From: Luteipulveratus flavus | GTDB lineage: Bacteria > Actinomycetota > Actinomycetes > Actinomycetales > Dermatophilaceae | Reading direction: 5' to 3' | Assembly: GCF_029439465.1 (NCBI RefSeq) | Contig: NZ_JAROAV010000008.1 | Location: 124,001-188,000 of the forward strand | DNA: 64,000 bases | Part shown: positions 47,199-56,662 of the stretch, in pieces | Layout of the letters: the number at the start of each line of letters is the position of its first letter | Position numbering within the stretch: position 1 is the first letter of the stretch | Position numbers and translations under genes: made by a program | Notes under the pieces: model-generated | What the model saw: the letters and a program-made list of their open reading frames with translations, nothing else | Database searches by the model: none | Told to the model about the DNA's origin: nothing

Positions 47199-47588
47199 TC
47201 AGATCAGGTCGTACGCCTTCAGCTCGGGCTCGGTCATCAGGCGGGAGCGAATCAGGAACCGCACGCCCTCGGGCGCCTCCAGGCTGAAACCGCTCCCCCG
47301 GCCCGGCACCACGTCGACGGTCAGGTGGGTGTGCTTCCAGTACGCGTACTGCGAGACCGACATCCAGAACGGGATGGGCTTCTCCACGCCCTCCACGAGC
47401 AGGTCCTGCAGATGGATGTCGGCGTCGCCGGTGATGAAGTCACCGTCGGCGAAGCACATGGGCGAGCTGCCGTCGCAGCAGCCGCCGGACTGGTGGAACA
47501 TCACGGGTCCGTGCGTGCCGACGAGACGGCGGAGCAGGTCCGCCGCCTCGTCGGTGAGCTCGACCCGGGTGGGCGTGCTCGTGGTCAC
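47199..47588 (-). CDS. DUF779 protein
   Basis: A 129-aa cytosolic protein with a conserved Cys-rich core FHQSGGCCDGSSPMCF and a second half holding WKHTHLTVDVV. DUF779 genes are usually next to acetaldehyde dehydrogenases, as here, but their role is not known; a redox or metal function is possible from the cysteines. GTG at 47588 has AAGGGAG upstream. The gene follows the dehydrogenase after a repeat-filled 162-bp gap. Confidence 0.9.
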   Translation of the reverse strand: MTTSTPTRVELTDEAADLLRRLVGTHGPVMFHQSGGCCDGSSPMCFADGDFITGDADIHLQDLLVEGVEKPIPFWMSVSQYAYWKHTHLTVDVVPGRGSGFSLEAPEGVRFLIRSRLMTEPELKAYDLI

Positions 47589-47640
47589 GGGGCTCCCTTC
47601 CTGTCGCGAGGTCTCGCACGGTGTCGCCGGCTCTCCCTCG

Positions 47641-47708
47641 GCCTCGCCGCGTCTCGACACGCTCGGTCTCGACCTCGCAGGCTCGGTCGAGCTCGCTGCT
47701 CGACCTAC
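47641..47708. repeat. Short GAGACC/CTCGACC-type repeat between ALDH and DUF779 genes
   Basis: The gap has overlapping GTCTCGACACGCTCGG, GTCTCGACCTCGCAGGCTCG and GGTCGAGCTCGCTGCTCGACC blocks. These resemble half-sites of the family D repeats at 15833 and 63593. A possible hairpin follows at 47708-47750. Confidence 0.5.
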
Positions 47709-47750
47709 AGCCGCGACGCGCCGCGCTCGTTCCTCGCGCGACGCTGCGGC

Positions 47751-49274
<1,524 letters not shown>

Positions 49275-49329
49275 GCGTCGTCTCCGTTCATCGATCGTGC
49301 CGAGGGTTGGCTGCCCGGCGGCGGTTGGC

Positions 49330-49345
49330 TGTGACGCTAGTCACG
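49330..49345. promoter_or_regulatory. CRP/GlxR-like operator upstream of the aldehyde dehydrogenase
   Basis: TGTGACGCTAGTCACG matches 9 of 10 positions of TGTGA-N6-TCACA. Its centre is about 63 bp before the ATG, almost the same spacing as at sdhC. GlxR is known to bind the ald promoter in Corynebacterium glutamicum; here the role is inferred. Confidence 0.6.
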
Positions 49346-49364
49346 CCGACGTTGCATGCAGGTT

Positions 49365-49420
49365 GCGCCGCCGCGCCGCCGCGCCGCCGCGCCGCCGCGC
49401 CGCCGCGCCGCCGCGCGGCC
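49365..49420. repeat. 8-bp microsatellite (GCGCCGCC)
   Basis: Six perfect tandem copies of GCGCCGCC (49365-49412) and one imperfect copy (to 49420) lie between the CRP-like site and the end of the GAF-regulator gene. Slipped-strand changes in number are possible. Confidence 0.9.
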
Positions 49421-49429
49421 GCGTGCCGG

Positions 49430-50617
49430 TCAGCGCAGCTCGGCGTCGATGCGGTCCAGCTGGGCCTGCGCGAGCCGCCGCATCGGCGAGCTCAGCGGCA
49501 GGGCCCGGCGCAAGGCCTCCCAGGCGCGGTCGTCGTCCGCGCCCCACGTGCTGCGGGTCCAGGACGAGAGCAGGTCCGCCCGTCCGCACGCGATGACCGC
49601 CGAGGTCATCGCGGCGTGCACCCGGTCGCGGACGCGCACCACGCCCGGTGCGACCGAGTGCGGCAGCAGCGGCCCGCGGTACGCCCGGGCGGCGCCCACC
49701 ACGTCGCCGGCCGCCAGGCGCGCCTCGACACCCGTCCAGTCGGTCACGACGTCGGCGTGCAGGCGGTACGGCCGCGAGCGCAGCACGTCCTCGCCCAGCG
49801 CCCGCCGCAGCCGGATCAGCTCGGCGCGCACGGTGGAGTCCCCGGTGCCGGACTCGTACAACCCGCACGCCACCTCATCGCCCGAGAGCCCGTCCCGCGC
49901 GTCGACCAGCAGCGTCAGCAGCTCACTGTGGCGAGGGCTCAGCCGGTGCTGCCGCCCGTCGACAACGACACGCATCTCGTCCCGGCCGAGCCCGGTGACG
50001 TCCAGCGGGACGCCGCCGCCCGGCGTGTCCTGGACGAGCAGGCCGTGGCCGGAGTCCGGTCGCAGCAGCTCCAGCTCGGCCAGCCGGGCCGCGGCCCGCA
50101 GCATGGCCATCGTCTGGGGGACGACGATCTGGTCGCCGCCGGTCACGTCGAGGATGCCCAGCAGCGAGCCCGAGTGCAGGTCGTGGATGGGCACGGCCGC
50201 GCAGGACCACTGCTGCACCGACGCGCGGAAGTGCTCGGCGCGGACGACCTGGACCGGGCGGTCCAGGGTGAGCGCGGTTCCGGGCGCGTTCGTCCCCGCG
50301 ACCCGCTCGTCCCAGGAGCTGCCCTCGACGAAACCGATCGCCTCCGCGCGCCGCAACGTCGTCGGCGTACCGCACACCCACAGCAGCTGGCCGTGCTCGT
50401 CGGACACCGCCATCAGGGCGTCGCTGGAGCGAGCGGCGTCGGCGAGGACGTCCTCGAGCACGGGGAACGCCCGGAAGAGCGGGTGCGCGGACCGGTAGTC
50501 GGCGAGCTCGTCGTCCGGGATGGTGATCGGCGCCTCGGCCTGGTCGACCCGTACCCCCGCGGCCGCCGAACGCATCCACGACTCGGTCACGAGCGGCCGT
50601 ACGGGAGGGTGACCCAT
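49430..50617 (-). CDS. GAF-domain transcriptional regulator of aldehyde metabolism (inferred)
   Basis: A 395-aa protein. The N-terminus (about 10-60) resembles the start of AcoR-like activators (ESWMRSAAAGVRVDQ, HPLFRAFPVLEDVL), and a GAF domain covers about 65-190 (VSDEHGQLLWVCG, EGSSWDERVAGTNAPGTAL). The C-terminal part (about 215-300) looks like a winged helix (LSPRHSELLTLLVDARDGLS, TVRAELIRLRRALGEDVLRS) instead of the sigma54 ATPase of AcoR. Position before the dehydrogenase suggests that it controls it. Ends with a helical C-terminal tail. Confidence 0.82.
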   Translation of the reverse strand: MGHPPVRPLVTESWMRSAAAGVRVDQAEAPITIPDDELADYRSAHPLFRAFPVLEDVLADAARSSDALMAVSDEHGQLLWVCGTPTTLRRAEAIGFVEGSSWDERVAGTNAPGTALTLDRPVQVVRAEHFRASVQQWSCAAVPIHDLHSGSLLGILDVTGGDQIVVPQTMAMLRAAARLAELELLRPDSGHGLLVQDTPGGGVPLDVTGLGRDEMRVVVDGRQHRLSPRHSELLTLLVDARDGLSGDEVACGLYESGTGDSTVRAELIRLRRALGEDVLRSRPYRLHADVVTDWTGVEARLAAGDVVGAARAYRGPLLPHSVAPGVVRVRDRVHAAMTSAVIACGRADLLSSWTRSTWGADDDRAWEALRRALPLSSPMRRLAQAQLDRIDAELR

Positions 50618-50721
50618 GTCATCAGTAGAACCCCGGATCCGCGCCCTGTCACCCGATGCGCCGCGCTTCCCCGGCCCCTCCCCGGTCGAGAGCGCGTGTC
50701 CTGCGCCGCGCCTTCTCGGGT

Positions 50722-50778
50722 CGAGTGCGCGTGTCCTGCTGCATTTTCACGGTGAAACCAGCAGGACACGCGCACTCG
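50722..50778. repeat. Palindromic repeat family A (left of DUF559 gene)
   Basis: Perfect 20-bp arms CGAGTGCGCGTGTCCTGCTG and CAGCAGGACACGCGCACTCG around a 17-bp loop CATTTTCACGGTGAAAC that itself folds (TTTCAC/GTGAAA). A half-copy lies just upstream at about 50687-50706. Confidence 0.95.
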
Positions 50779-50846
50779 GCCGGACGGGTGGGCCTTGCAG
50801 CCTGTGGACGACGGCACGCCACCGGACGCGCCATCACAGTGCTGCC

Positions 50847-51731
50847 ATGCAAGCGCCCCTCCTCCTCCCGATCGCCGGCGACGAGACGTTCCTCGTCCGA
50901 GACGCCGCTCCCCTCGGCATCCCCGCTCACCGGTTGCGGAGCCGGCACCTGCACGTGCCCACGCGCGGCGTACGGCAGGTCGCACCGCCCACCTCGCTGA
51001 TCGGCCGCGCCCGAGGGATGGCCCCGGCGCTGCCGTACGGCGCCATGTTCAGCCACCAGACCGCGGCGCTGCTCCACGGCCTGCCCCTCCCCCTACGGCT
51101 GCAGGTCGAAGGAGCGCCGCTGCACATCACGACACGGACGGGTACGGCAGCCGTTCGACGTGCCGGTGTCATCGGGCACCGCGGCGCGCAGCTGCGTACC
51201 TCCACCACCGTGCGCGACGTGCCGGCGACGTCCGGGCGCGACACCTGGCTCGACCTGGCGCCACACCTGTCGATCCACGACCTCGTGGTGCTCGGTGACG
51301 CCGTGGTCGGCGCCGATGCGGAGGCGCTCGCCGCGCTGCGCAGGCTGGTGGCAGGTAGCCGAGGCATCCGGGGCGTGGTCAAGGCCCGCGCGGCGCTCGA
51401 TCTCGTCCGGCTCGGCAGCCGCTCACCACGGGAGTCGCTGACCCGGCTGATCTTCCTCGAGGGCGGTCTGCCCGAGCCTGAGCTGAACGCCGACGCGCAC
51501 GACGCTCACGGCGGGTGGCTCGCGACGGTGGACTTCCTCTGGCGGGACCAGCGGGTCGTCGTCGAGTACGACGGGGACGTGCACGCCGATCCGGACCAGC
51601 GGCGCAAGGACGCGCATCGCCGACGGCTGCTGACGGCTGCCGGGTGGACGGTCGTCGTGCTGACCTCCGCCGACATCCCGCGACGAGCACCGACCGTGGT
51701 GGAGGACATCCGCCGTCTGCTCGCCCGCTGA
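50847..51731 (+). CDS. AbiEi-like / DUF559 endonuclease-domain protein
   Basis: A 294-aa protein typical of Actinobacteria. The N-terminal half resembles AbiEi-type antitoxin proteins (SLIGRARGMAPALPYGAMFSHQTAALLHG, a helix-turn-helix/wing region). The C-terminal domain is Vsr/DUF559-like: LPEPELNADAHDAHGGWLATVDFLWRDQRVVVEYDGDVH holds the PD-(D/E)xK-type Asp, Glu and EYDG residues, followed by RRKDAHRRRLLTAAGWTVV. No partner toxin is adjacent. ATG at 50847. The gene is flanked by two near-identical palindromes. Confidence 0.8.
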   Translation: MQAPLLLPIAGDETFLVRDAAPLGIPAHRLRSRHLHVPTRGVRQVAPPTSLIGRARGMAPALPYGAMFSHQTAALLHGLPLPLRLQVEGAPLHITTRTGTAAVRRAGVIGHRGAQLRTSTTVRDVPATSGRDTWLDLAPHLSIHDLVVLGDAVVGADAEALAALRRLVAGSRGIRGVVKARAALDLVRLGSRSPRESLTRLIFLEGGLPEPELNADAHDAHGGWLATVDFLWRDQRVVVEYDGDVHADPDQRRKDAHRRRLLTAAGWTVVVLTSADIPRRAPTVVEDIRRLLAR

Positions 51732-51774
51732 TAGGCCCGGCCGAGAGCGCGCGTCCTGCCCAGCCCCGCCCGGT

Positions 51775-51831
51775 CGAGTGCGCGTGTCCTGCTGCATTTT
51801 CACCGTGAAACCAGCAGGACACGCGCACTCG
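51775..51831. repeat. Palindromic repeat family A (right of DUF559 gene)
   Basis: Same 20-bp arms as at 50722-50778; the 17-bp loop is CATTTTCACCGTGAAAC, differing by one base. A half-copy (CCGAGAGCGCGCGTCCTGCC) precedes it at about 51741. Confidence 0.95.
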
Positions 51832-51898
51832 GCCAGAAGGGTCGGTGCCGGGCGAACGGGGCGAGGCGGGCCCTGGCGGGCCGGGCGAACGGGCCGGG

Positions 51899-52585
51899 TC
51901 AGAGGAGGCGGCGGGACATGGCCCAGGAGGTCAGCTCGTGGCGCGAGGACAGCTGGAGCTTGCGCAGCACCGAGGACACGTGCGTCTCGACCGTCTTGAC
52001 CGAGATGAACAGCTCCTTGGCGACCTCCTTGTACTGGTACCCGCGCGCGATCAGCCGCATGACCTCGCGCTCGCGGGCCGAGAGGCGGTCCAGCTCCTCG
52101 TCCACCTCGGCGACCTCACCGGCGGCCGCGCCGAACGCGTCCAGCACGAATCCCGCCAGCCGCGGCGAGAACACCGCGTCCCCCTCGGCCACCCGGTGGA
52201 TCGCGCGCACCAGGTCCGAGGGCGAGATGGTCTTGGTGACGTAACCCCTAGCGCCGGCGCGGATCACGGCGATGACGTCCTCGGCGGCGTCCGACACCGA
52301 CAGTGCGAGGAACCGTACGGGTGCGCCTGCCTCGGTGGTGAGCCCGGCACAGCCGACGACGACGTCCGAGCCGCCCTTGCCGGTCCCCCCGGGCAGGTGG
52401 ACGTCCAGCAGGACGACGTCCGGACGCGTCTCCCGGACGGCGGCGACCGCGGCCTCGACGTCGGGTGCCTCGCCGACGACCTCGACGCTGTCGTCGAGCT
52501 CGGCCTTGACCCCGGAGCGGAACATCCGGTGGTCGTCGACGAGGACCACCCGGGTGGGCCGTTGCTGCGCGGCGGGTGTGGTCAT
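51899..52585 (-). CDS. NarL/FixJ-family response regulator (LiaR-like)
   Basis: A 228-aa regulator. Receiver domain with VVLVDDHRMFRSGV, phospho-Asp in VVLLDVHLPGG, and KT in ARGYVTKTIS; C-terminal LuxR helix-turn-helix with LSAREREVMRLIARGYQYKEVAKELFISVKTVETHVS. The receiver contains an insertion (GTGKGGSDVVVGCAGLTTEAG) after the phosphorylation loop. ATG overlaps the kinase stop as ATGA. Probably controls the divergent PspC operon. Confidence 0.94.
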   Translation of the reverse strand: MTTPAAQQRPTRVVLVDDHRMFRSGVKAELDDSVEVVGEAPDVEAAVAAVRETRPDVVLLDVHLPGGTGKGGSDVVVGCAGLTTEAGAPVRFLALSVSDAAEDVIAVIRAGARGYVTKTISPSDLVRAIHRVAEGDAVFSPRLAGFVLDAFGAAAGEVAEVDEELDRLSAREREVMRLIARGYQYKEVAKELFISVKTVETHVSSVLRKLQLSSRHELTSWAMSRRLL

Positions 52586-53811
52586 GGCTGGGCCTCCTCG
52601 ATGGCGGGCGTGGGCAGGTGCAGGGTGACCTCGGTGCCGTCGTCGCGGCGGCGGACCGTGGCCGATCCACCGTGCCGGGCCATTCTGCCGACGATCGACT
52701 CCCGGACGCCGAGCCGGTCGCCGGGGACGTCGTCCAGGTCGAAACCGGTCCCGTGGTCGCGGACGAATGCCTCGACCTCCCGCGGACCCACCTCGACGTA
52801 CGCGGAGACGGGCGGCTCGGCGTGGCGTACGGCGTTGGCGAGCGCCTCGCGCAGCGCTCGGACCAGAGCCGCCCCCTGGTCGTCCAGCGGCCGGTCGCCG
52901 GTCATGACGAGGTCGATGGGGACGCCGTGCAGGTCCTCGATCTCGTGCGCCGCCTCGGTCACCGCGGACGCGAGGGTCGCGGCGGCCGGCGCGGTGTCGG
53001 CGTACAGCCACTGCCGCAGCTCGCGCTCCTGGGCGCGGGCGAGTCGCTGGACGGCGACGGGGTCGTCGGAGCGGCGCTGGACCAGGGCGAGGGTCTGCAG
53101 CACGGAGTCGTGCAGGTGCGCGGCGATGTCGGCCTTCTCGGTCGCGCGGATCCGAGCGGTCTGCTCCTGGCGGAAGTCGTCCCACGCCCGGATCGCGAAC
53201 GGCGCACCGAGCAGCACCACCCCGACGAGGACGACGAGGGTGGCGATGGCGACGTCCCGGATGCCGGAGATGCCTCGCCCTTGGGACGCCACGAGAGCGA
53301 GCCCGGCCAGGACGAGGAAGCTGCCGATTCCTATGCGTACCAACGACTCTCGACGGGTGAGGTCGCCACCGGCGAGCCACTGCTCACGACGGGACCGGTC
53401 CAGCATCGACCAGGTGATCAGCAGACCGGCCACGATGGCGATGACCGGCAGCACCGCACGCGGCGCGATGTTCAGGCCCACGAACGCGGAGGTGGCCACC
53501 GAGCCGAGGACGACCACTCCCCCGATCAGCAGGATCGTCTTGGGAATGGCGCGCGGCGCCGGCGCGGCGCCACCGTGCTCGCCCTGCGGCATCGTCAGCC
53601 AGAGGAACCCGTAGATCACCCATCCGACGAGGAACACCCCGGTGACGGCGAAGAAGACCCGCACGGCGACAACCGGCAGGCCCAGGTGGTGACTGACGCC
53701 GGCGGCCACTCCACCCAGCAGCCGTCCGTACCGTGGCCGCAGCAGCGGCGGACGCTCCGGCCACGCACCCTGCTCGGGCAGGGGCGTCGCGGGACGGCCG
53801 GCGGTGGTCAT
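52582..53811 (-). CDS. PspC-domain sensor histidine kinase
   Basis: A 409-aa membrane kinase. Residues about 25-80 are a PspC domain (RYGRLLGGVAAGVSHHLGLP, VRVFFAVTGVFLVGWVIYGFLWL), followed by more helices, a HisKA_3 region with the phospho-His in AAHLHDSVLQTLALVQRR and a HATPase domain with REALANAVRHAEPP and DHGTGFDLDDVP. This arrangement is typical of actinobacterial envelope-stress kinases. Divergent from a PspC protein gene that it may sense or control. Confidence 0.93.
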   Translation of the reverse strand: MTTAGRPATPLPEQGAWPERPPLLRPRYGRLLGGVAAGVSHHLGLPVVAVRVFFAVTGVFLVGWVIYGFLWLTMPQGEHGGAAPAPRAIPKTILLIGGVVVLGSVATSAFVGLNIAPRAVLPVIAIVAGLLITWSMLDRSRREQWLAGGDLTRRESLVRIGIGSFLVLAGLALVASQGRGISGIRDVAIATLVVLVGVVLLGAPFAIRAWDDFRQEQTARIRATEKADIAAHLHDSVLQTLALVQRRSDDPVAVQRLARAQERELRQWLYADTAPAAATLASAVTEAAHEIEDLHGVPIDLVMTGDRPLDDQGAALVRALREALANAVRHAEPPVSAYVEVGPREVEAFVRDHGTGFDLDDVPGDRLGVRESIVGRMARHGGSATVRRRDDGTEVTLHLPTPAIEEAQP

Positions 53812-53936
53812 GGGTCCATCCTCGCGCAGGTCACCGCCCGATCAGGCCGCCCGAGGCCAGGACCAGGGGTCCGTCAGGGAGCCGTCAGGGTCGACCCTCA
53901 TGGCTGCTGGACGCCCGGATCAGCAGAGTGGGAGAC

Positions 53937-55487
53937 GTGAACGAGCAGACGCCTCGCGACGAGGAACCCACAGCCCAGGACCCGCCGGCCGGCGGCAGCC
54001 ACGCCGCCCCCGGTAGCCCGAGCGCCGCCTCCGGTAGCCCGAGCGCCGCCCCCGGCAGCGCGGACGCCGGCTGGCAGCAGTGGCACGGCGCCATGCAGAC
54101 TGCCGTACCCGGGCCGGGCCCGACGCAGGAGGAACCGTTCGACCGCCTCCTGCGCGCGCTCCGCTCGCTGCAGCTCAACCGCAGTGACGACAAGTGGATC
54201 GGCGGCGTATCGGGTGGTGTCGCGCAGCGGCTGCGCGTCGACCCGCTGATCGTGCGTGCTGCGTTCATCCTGCTCGGCCTGATCCTCGGCGCAGGCGTCA
54301 CCTTATACCTGATCGCCTGGCTGCTGCTGCCCGACCCGCGCGGCAGCATCATCCTCGAGCGTGCCGCCCGGCACCGGGACGGCGGCGCGATCGCCCTGCT
54401 GGTCGTCACGATCATCGTGGCGTCCAGCGGGTTCGGCTGGTTCTGGGGCTGGGGCGACGGTTGGGGTCCGGGGCCGATCGTGCCCCTGATCGTGGTCGGT
54501 GCCGTCGTGTGGGCCGTGCTGGCCCGGGACCGGCGGCCCACCTGGTCCGGTCCCTCTCCCGGCCAGGCCGGCCAGTCCGGCCCGACCGGCGCCCCCTTCC
54601 CACCGAGCGCCACCGCGCCGAGCGCCCCGGCCGGAGGCGAGCGCGCGCCGTACAGCACGGGCGGCAGCTTCACCTACGCCGCGCCGGCCGGTCCGGCGGC
54701 GCCCCCTGCCACGACTCCCCTGCCGTACACCGGCACCACGCCGCCACCGCCGCGCTCGACCTGGCCGACCGGGGGCGCGCCGTACGGCAACGGACCACAG
54801 CCTCCTGTCGCGCCCCAGCCCCCACGTCCCGTACGACGCCCGCTCGGGGCAGCACTGACCTGGGTCGTCCTCGGGCTGGCGGCCGCCGTCGGAGGCGCGA
54901 CCGCGCTCGTCCTCCAGCACACCTCGTACGACGACGTCGCCGGCCGGGTCGGGGTCGCCGCCGCTCTGGGCACGGTCGGTCTCGGAGTGCTGATCGCGGG
55001 ATTTGCCGGTCGCAGAGCGGGATTCGCGAGCCTGGTCGGCTGGGTCCTCGCACTGGTCACCGCGGTGCTCGTGGTGATCCCGAAGGACGTCACGCTCGGT
55101 GGCCGCTCCGGCGACGAGACCTGGACGCCCGCGAGCGTCGCTGCCGTCCAGTCCGACGAGCGCTACGAGCTGTCCACCGGAGAGGGGCGCCTGGACCTGA
55201 CCCGCCTCACCGCGCCGACCGCCCCGGTGACGATCCCGGCGAAGGTGTCGTTCGGCCACCTCGTCGTGGTCGTGCCCGACGGGGTCCCGGTCCAGATCCG
55301 CAACCACGTCGGCCTCGGCACGATCGAGGTCGATGACGACATCGAGTCCGAGGTGGGCTGGAAGTCGGACACCGGGGGCACCGACGTGCGGCGCACCGTC
55401 CGTCTGGGTACGCAGCCCGCCGCGCTCACCGTCGACGCCAACGTCGGCATGGGCGCGATCACGATCGAGAGGGAGTCCGCCCGATGA
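53937..55487 (+). CDS. PspC/LiaF-like envelope-stress membrane protein
   Basis: A 516-aa protein. After a disordered N-terminus there is a PspC domain (about 85-140; KWIGGVSGGVAQRLRVDPLIVRAAF), helices, a Pro-rich cytoplasmic stretch (about 200-290), more helices and a C-terminal LiaF-type beta domain (STGEGRLDLTRLT, VSFGHLVVVVPDGVPVQI, GLGTIEVDDD). Such proteins inhibit or sense cell-envelope two-component systems. GTG at 53937 with GGGAG upstream; GTG at 53928 is possible. Confidence 0.9.
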   Translation: MNEQTPRDEEPTAQDPPAGGSHAAPGSPSAASGSPSAAPGSADAGWQQWHGAMQTAVPGPGPTQEEPFDRLLRALRSLQLNRSDDKWIGGVSGGVAQRLRVDPLIVRAAFILLGLILGAGVTLYLIAWLLLPDPRGSIILERAARHRDGGAIALLVVTIIVASSGFGWFWGWGDGWGPGPIVPLIVVGAVVWAVLARDRRPTWSGPSPGQAGQSGPTGAPFPPSATAPSAPAGGERAPYSTGGSFTYAAPAGPAAPPATTPLPYTGTTPPPPRSTWPTGGAPYGNGPQPPVAPQPPRPVRRPLGAALTWVVLGLAAAVGGATALVLQHTSYDDVAGRVGVAAALGTVGLGVLIAGFAGRRAGFASLVGWVLALVTAVLVVIPKDVTLGGRSGDETWTPASVAAVQSDERYELSTGEGRLDLTRLTAPTAPVTIPAKVSFGHLVVVVPDGVPVQIRNHVGLGTIEVDDDIESEVGWKSDTGGTDVRRTVRLGTQPAALTVDANVGMGAITIERESAR

Positions 55488-55885
55488 GCACGCCCGAGCA
55501 CCTGCAGCCCCAGTCCGACGGCGGCCACGACCCCGACCGGGTCCAGGACACGGCGCCGACCCATTCGGCCGTGGGCACCGAGGAGACGAGTCCCGCGGCC
55601 GCGCCGACCACGCACGAGCAGCCGGCGGCTGCCACCCCGGACGACGTGACGCCGGCCCCGCCGGCCCCGCCCGCCCCGCCCGAGCAGAGGTGGATCAGCG
55701 GACCGTCGCCCCTCACCACGGTCGTCGGTGCGATCCTCCTGGCGATCGCCGGCCTGTCGATCGCGGTCGAGACCCAGGACTGGGACCCCAGCTGGACGAT
55801 CGTCCTCCCCGCTGCGGTCGTCGGCATCGGGCTGCTGCTCGCGCTGGCCGGCCTGGTCGCGGCGGTCAGGCGTACGACCGACTGA
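55484..55885 (+). CDS. Proline-rich membrane protein cotranscribed with the PspC gene
   Basis: A 133-aa protein with a Pro/Ala/Thr-rich disordered N-terminus (1-70) and two helices (about 77-93, 106-127). ATG overlaps the PspC stop as ATGA, so it is coupled. Similar small partners occur with actinobacterial PspC/LiaF genes; the function is unknown. Its last 20 bp overlap the end of the convergent NUDIX gene. Confidence 0.8.
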   Translation: MSTPEHLQPQSDGGHDPDRVQDTAPTHSAVGTEETSPAAAPTTHEQPAAATPDDVTPAPPAPPAPPEQRWISGPSPLTTVVGAILLAIAGLSIAVETQDWDPSWTIVLPAAVVGIGLLLALAGLVAAVRRTTD

Positions 55886-56579
55886 GCAGCGGCTGTGCCC
55901 ACCGCGTGACCCGCACCCGGCCGATCTGCCACCCGTCCATCCACGCGGACGCGGCCGTCGTCCCGCCGACGTCGTGCACCACGGGGTCGGTCGGCGTCGC
56001 GCACCCGGCCCGGTAGACGAGGCGGATCGCGTGGAAGTCCTCCAGCCGCCCGCTCGGCGCCCGACCCACCCAGTGCTGGGTGACGACGTCGAGCGGGCCG
56101 CTCAGCTGGACGTGCTGACCGGTCTCCTCCCAGACCTCGCGGACGACCGCGTCGTCGGGGTCCTCGTCCGCGTCGAGGCCACCGCCCGGCAGCCCCCACT
56201 GACCGGCGACGCCGGTCCGTCGGGACGCCTGACTCATCAGCGTGCCCCGGTCGCTCGTCACCACCGCGTACGCCGCCACCCGCTGGAACCGCACCGGCCA
56301 CTCGCCGTCGGCGACGGTGAGGCCCGGCGCACGCGGGACGTCGTACGCCTCGGGCTGCTGGGCCGGGACGCGCGTCACCCGGTAGTCGAGCGCGATCTCG
56401 ACGTCGGGGGTGCGCAGCGTGGTGATGCTGACGAGGGAGTCGATCTGCCAGCCGCCGGCGAGCAGGACCCGGTGCGGGTCGTCACCGTGCCGCAGCCATC
56501 GGTCGAAGCACAGGCTGCCGCTGCGGTCGACGCCGCGGACGTGCACTCTCGGCGCGGCCGCGTCCCTGGTGGCTGGCAC
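55866..56579 (-). CDS. NUDIX hydrolase
   Basis: A 237-aa protein with a complete Nudix box GGGLDADEDPDDAVVREVWEETGQ at about residues 145-168 that hydrolyses a nucleoside-diphosphate derivative. About 100 extra N-terminal residues form no known domain. GTG at 56579 is chosen as the nearest plausible start; the frame is open further upstream. It follows the glycosyltransferase gene by 83 bp on the same strand. Confidence 0.85.
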   Translation of the reverse strand: MPATRDAAAPRVHVRGVDRSGSLCFDRWLRHGDDPHRVLLAGGWQIDSLVSITTLRTPDVEIALDYRVTRVPAQQPEAYDVPRAPGLTVADGEWPVRFQRVAAYAVVTSDRGTLMSQASRRTGVAGQWGLPGGGLDADEDPDDAVVREVWEETGQHVQLSGPLDVVTQHWVGRAPSGRLEDFHAIRLVYRAGCATPTDPVVHDVGGTTAASAWMDGWQIGRVRVTRWAQPLLSRSYA

Positions 56580-56662
56580 TCTGCGGATGCTAGCGGCACT
56601 GGCGGGTTCCCGGGGTCCTGGGCGAGGATCCTGCGCGGCGCGCACGACGCGCCGCAGAGAGC

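Noticed and set aside
50847-51731. Complete AbiE toxin-antitoxin system
   Set aside because: Only an AbiEi-like/DUF559 protein is present; no nucleotidyltransferase toxin gene is adjacent.
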